Shown here: piece after piece, positions 39,434 to 41,105 of the stretch
Layout: the number at the start of each line of letters is the position of its first letter
Position numbering within the stretch: the stretch's first letter is position 1
Assembly (NCBI GenBank): GCA_944382785.1
Contig: CALWNO010000023.1
Coordinates: 1-41,105, forward strand
DNA from: an uncultured Gemmiger sp.
GTDB lineage: Bacteria > Bacillota > Clostridia > Oscillospirales > Ruminococcaceae
Length of the DNA: 41,105 nt
Direction: 5' to 3'
The notes under the pieces: model-generated
Told to the model about the DNA's origin: nothing
What the model saw: the letters and a program-made list of their open reading frames with translations, nothing else
Database searches by the model: none
Translations under genes and position numbers: made by a program

Positions 39434-40501
39434 TCAGGCACCGGCCAGCGGGGCCAGCAGCACCACCGCCAGATAGATCAGGTAAACGGCCAGGCACAGG
39501 GTTCCCTGCCAGCGGTAGAGTCGCTTTTTCAGCAAAGCGGGCAGCAGCAGGGTCAGGCCCAGGGCCAGACAGGCGGGCATATCATACCGGCGGAACTGGG
39601 CCCCCACCGGCAGATGTTCCCGGTAGGTCAGACTGCACACGGGCAGCACAAAGGTCAGGCTGAGGATGGCACTGTTCAGCATCTGCATGGGCAGGGCCGC
39701 CGGGGGATAGATCCGGCAGCGCACCGCAAATTTTTTCCACACCGAACCGAACGGATGGTGCAAAACTTCGGCCAGCAGAGGCAGGCTGAACCCGAAGGAG
39801 ATGAGGGTGGCCGCCCACAAAGCCTGGATGGTGCCGGTGAGGTTGGCAAACACGGTGGCGCTGTACAACAGGGCCCAGGCTCCCACCGTGAGCAGAGCGG
39901 CCCCAAAAACCATCCCGGCCAGGTTTTTCATGCTGTTGAAGAGGTTCATGGCCGGGAAGGCCATGGTCTGCACTGCCGGTACAGCGGCGCTGCGGGGCAG
40001 CCGGTGGGGCCCCACCCCGATGGGCTGCAGCCCCTCGTCATAGGCCAGGCGGTACTGGTAGAGGATGCTTTCCAGCACAAACAGCACAAACAGGGCCATG
40101 AGCAGCCCCGCCCCCGTGTGGGTGAGCACGCCGTCCCCGGCAAAGAGTTCCAGCACCAGGCAGGCCGCCAGCAGAAGAACGCATTTGCGGCAGAACTCCC
40201 CCCGATCCACCGTCACCGACCGGCGCAGCAGGCACAGGGCCAGCACCAGCCCCAGATCGGTAACAGCCCCCGCCAGGGCCACACCCACCGCCATGGAGGT
40301 GATGGACAGCCCCGACGCCAGAAAGGCCAGCGCCAGCTGGGGCAGCGCCACTGTCAGGGAGGCCACCGTGCCGGACACCACCCACATGGGCAGTCCGCAC
40401 AAGGCACAGCACCAGGTGGCGCAGCGCCCGGCCAGCCGGCTGCCCACGGCGGTGAGCACCAGCCCCACGGCATATACCCCCAGGGTCACAAGCAGAAACA
40501 T
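39434..40501 (-). CDS. Polytopic membrane protein, distantly CaCA-exchanger-like
   Basis: A 355-residue protein with about ten membrane helices. Two segments resemble a degenerate pair of Na/Ca-exchanger alpha repeats: VALPQLALAFLASGLS followed by MAVGVALAGAVTDLGLVLAL in the first half, and ATLISFGFSLPLLAEVLHHP in the second. Canonical CaCA repeats have G(S/T)S-x-PE in the ion site, while here LPQ and LPLLAE stand in that place, so transport of calcium is doubtful. A soluble loop in the middle (about 155-190, YDEGLQPIGVGPHRLPRSAA) links the halves. No partner gene is next to it. The assignment is tentative; unknown transporter is the safe label. Confidence 0.45.
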   Translation of the reverse strand: MFLLVTLGVYAVGLVLTAVGSRLAGRCATWCCALCGLPMWVVSGTVASLTVALPQLALAFLASGLSITSMAVGVALAGAVTDLGLVLALCLLRRSVTVDRGEFCRKCVLLLAACLVLELFAGDGVLTHTGAGLLMALFVLFVLESILYQYRLAYDEGLQPIGVGPHRLPRSAAVPAVQTMAFPAMNLFNSMKNLAGMVFGAALLTVGAWALLYSATVFANLTGTIQALWAATLISFGFSLPLLAEVLHHPFGSVWKKFAVRCRIYPPAALPMQMLNSAILSLTFVLPVCSLTYREHLPVGAQFRRYDMPACLALGLTLLLPALLKKRLYRWQGTLCLAVYLIYLAVVLLAPLAGA

Positions 40502-40560
40502 GCGGTAACGACCTTTCCGGAAAAATCAGCAATGAGGGGACCGCAACAGCCCCCAAAACC

Positions 40561-40587
40561 AAAAAGCAGCGCCCCTGCGGGCGCTGC
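40561..40587 (-). terminator. Terminator of proS
   Basis: On the - strand GCAGCGCCC and GGGCGCTGC form a 9-bp stem with a GCAG loop followed by five T. It lies 12 bases after the proS stop. Confidence 0.9.
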
Positions 40588-40598
40588 CAGGCGTGAAC

Positions 40599-41105
40599 TT
40601 AATACGCAATGCCCCAGACGACCATGGTCTTGGCGGGCTTGCCGCAGACCGGGCAGACATCGGACAGATGTTCCTGGGCAAAGGGCATGCAGCGGCTGGA
40701 CAGCCCCGCCTGCTCCTTCATGGCTTCCTCACAGGCCAGATCACCGCACCACATGGTCTTGACGAAACCGGTCTTTTCGGCCACCTTGGCCTTGACCTCT
40801 TCCATGGTGGTGGCGCTGACGGTGCGGGCTTCCCGGTTCTTCAGGGCGCGGTCATACAGGTCCTTGCCCAGAGCCTTCAGCGCGGCGGGAATGGCAGTCT
40901 CCAGGTCCTCGAACTTGACAAACTGCTTTTCCCGGGTATCCCGGCGGACCAGCACGCACTGGCCCTGCTCGATATCCCGGGGGCCCACTTCCAGGCGCAG
41001 GGGCACGCCCTTCATCTCCCACTGGGCGAACTTCCAGCCGGGAGCCTTGTCGGAATCATCCAGCTTGACGCGGGCGTACTTGCCGATGGACTCGGCCAGT
41101 TCCCG
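40599..41105 (-). CDS. proS: Prolyl-tRNA synthetase, type 3 (C-terminal part, cut by window edge)
   Basis: The last 168 residues of a class II synthetase that charges tRNA-Pro; the gene continues beyond the window. Visible are the end of the anticodon-binding domain (WEMKGVPLRLEVGPRDIEQG, then CVLVRRDTREK) and the extra C-terminal zinc-type domain (MWCGDLACEEAMKE, VCPVCGKPAKTMV). The chain ends in a Tyr, as in the archaeal/eukaryote-like ProS type found in many Clostridia, Mycoplasma and Thermus. The four Cys of the extra domain are all present. The N-terminus and catalytic core are outside the window. Confidence 0.95.
   Translation of the reverse strand, partial: RELAESIGKYARVKLDDSDKAPGWKFAQWEMKGVPLRLEVGPRDIEQGQCVLVRRDTREKQFVKFEDLETAIPAALKALGKDLYDRALKNREARTVSATTMEEVKAKVAEKTGFVKTMWCGDLACEEAMKEQAGLSSRCMPFAQEHLSDVCPVCGKPAKTMVVWGIAY

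Overview
This is a chromosomal window from a high-GC member of the Firmicutes. The gene set points to Clostridia, Oscillospirales/Ruminococcaceae (the Faecalibacterium - Subdoligranulum - Gemmiger neighbourhood): type III and type I glutamine synthetases side by side with an ANTAR regulator, QueH instead of QueG, a DUF1540 peptide, CmpB-type membrane proteins and a ProS with a zinc-type C-terminus. The assignment is inferred from gene content and codon use, not from a database match. Almost all of the DNA is coding, genes are tightly packed, and convergent or terminal genes are separated by strong intrinsic terminators.

Layout. 1-1018 is a scar: the C-terminal remnant of a large serine recombinase, then a 115-codon chimera that joins the start of an asparagine synthase in frame to the end of an AraC-type regulator. 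1011-6987 (+) holds an orphan solute-binding lipoprotein, a nitrilase-superfamily amidohydrolase, queH, a 2-hydroxyacid dehydrogenase and a duplicated CmpB-like membrane protein. 7064-7672 (-) has a DUF1540 peptide and tRNA-Gln, tRNA-His and tRNA-Arg. 7767-14520 is a likely cell-wall region: a D-aspartate-ligase-like ATP-grasp enzyme with asnB (-), divergent from a second asnB with murE (+). 14596-17573 has a CYTH phosphohydrolase and a large polytopic membrane protein that share an overlapping bidirectional promoter.

17826-23722 (+) is a nitrogen/glutamine block: glnN (GSIII), glnA (GSI), an ANTAR antiterminator with a degenerate receiver, and pyrG. The glnN leader carries an intrinsic terminator overlapped by an ANTAR-type hexaloop hairpin. 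23854-27380 (-) is an xpaC-telA-lemA-TPM operon; 27489-28817 (-) has a DNA glycosylase and a HAD phosphatase. 28945-33043 (+) is a stripped cell-shape locus: mreC, a class B PBP2, a MinD-like ATPase and mgsA, with mreB, mreD, minC, minE and rodA missing. 33131-36481 (-) has mtnN, ychF, an AT-rich membrane-anchored Mrr-type nuclease and a PH-domain protein. 36677-39372 (+) is a two-component system with a GNAT enzyme. 39434-41105 (-) has a CaCA-like membrane protein and the 3' part of proS.

The most interesting items are the Asl-like ligase / twin AsnB / MurE cluster (possible amidated or D-Asp/D-Asn-containing peptidoglycan), the ANTAR-controlled attenuator on glnN, the reduced mre-min locus and the recombinase-associated gene chimera.
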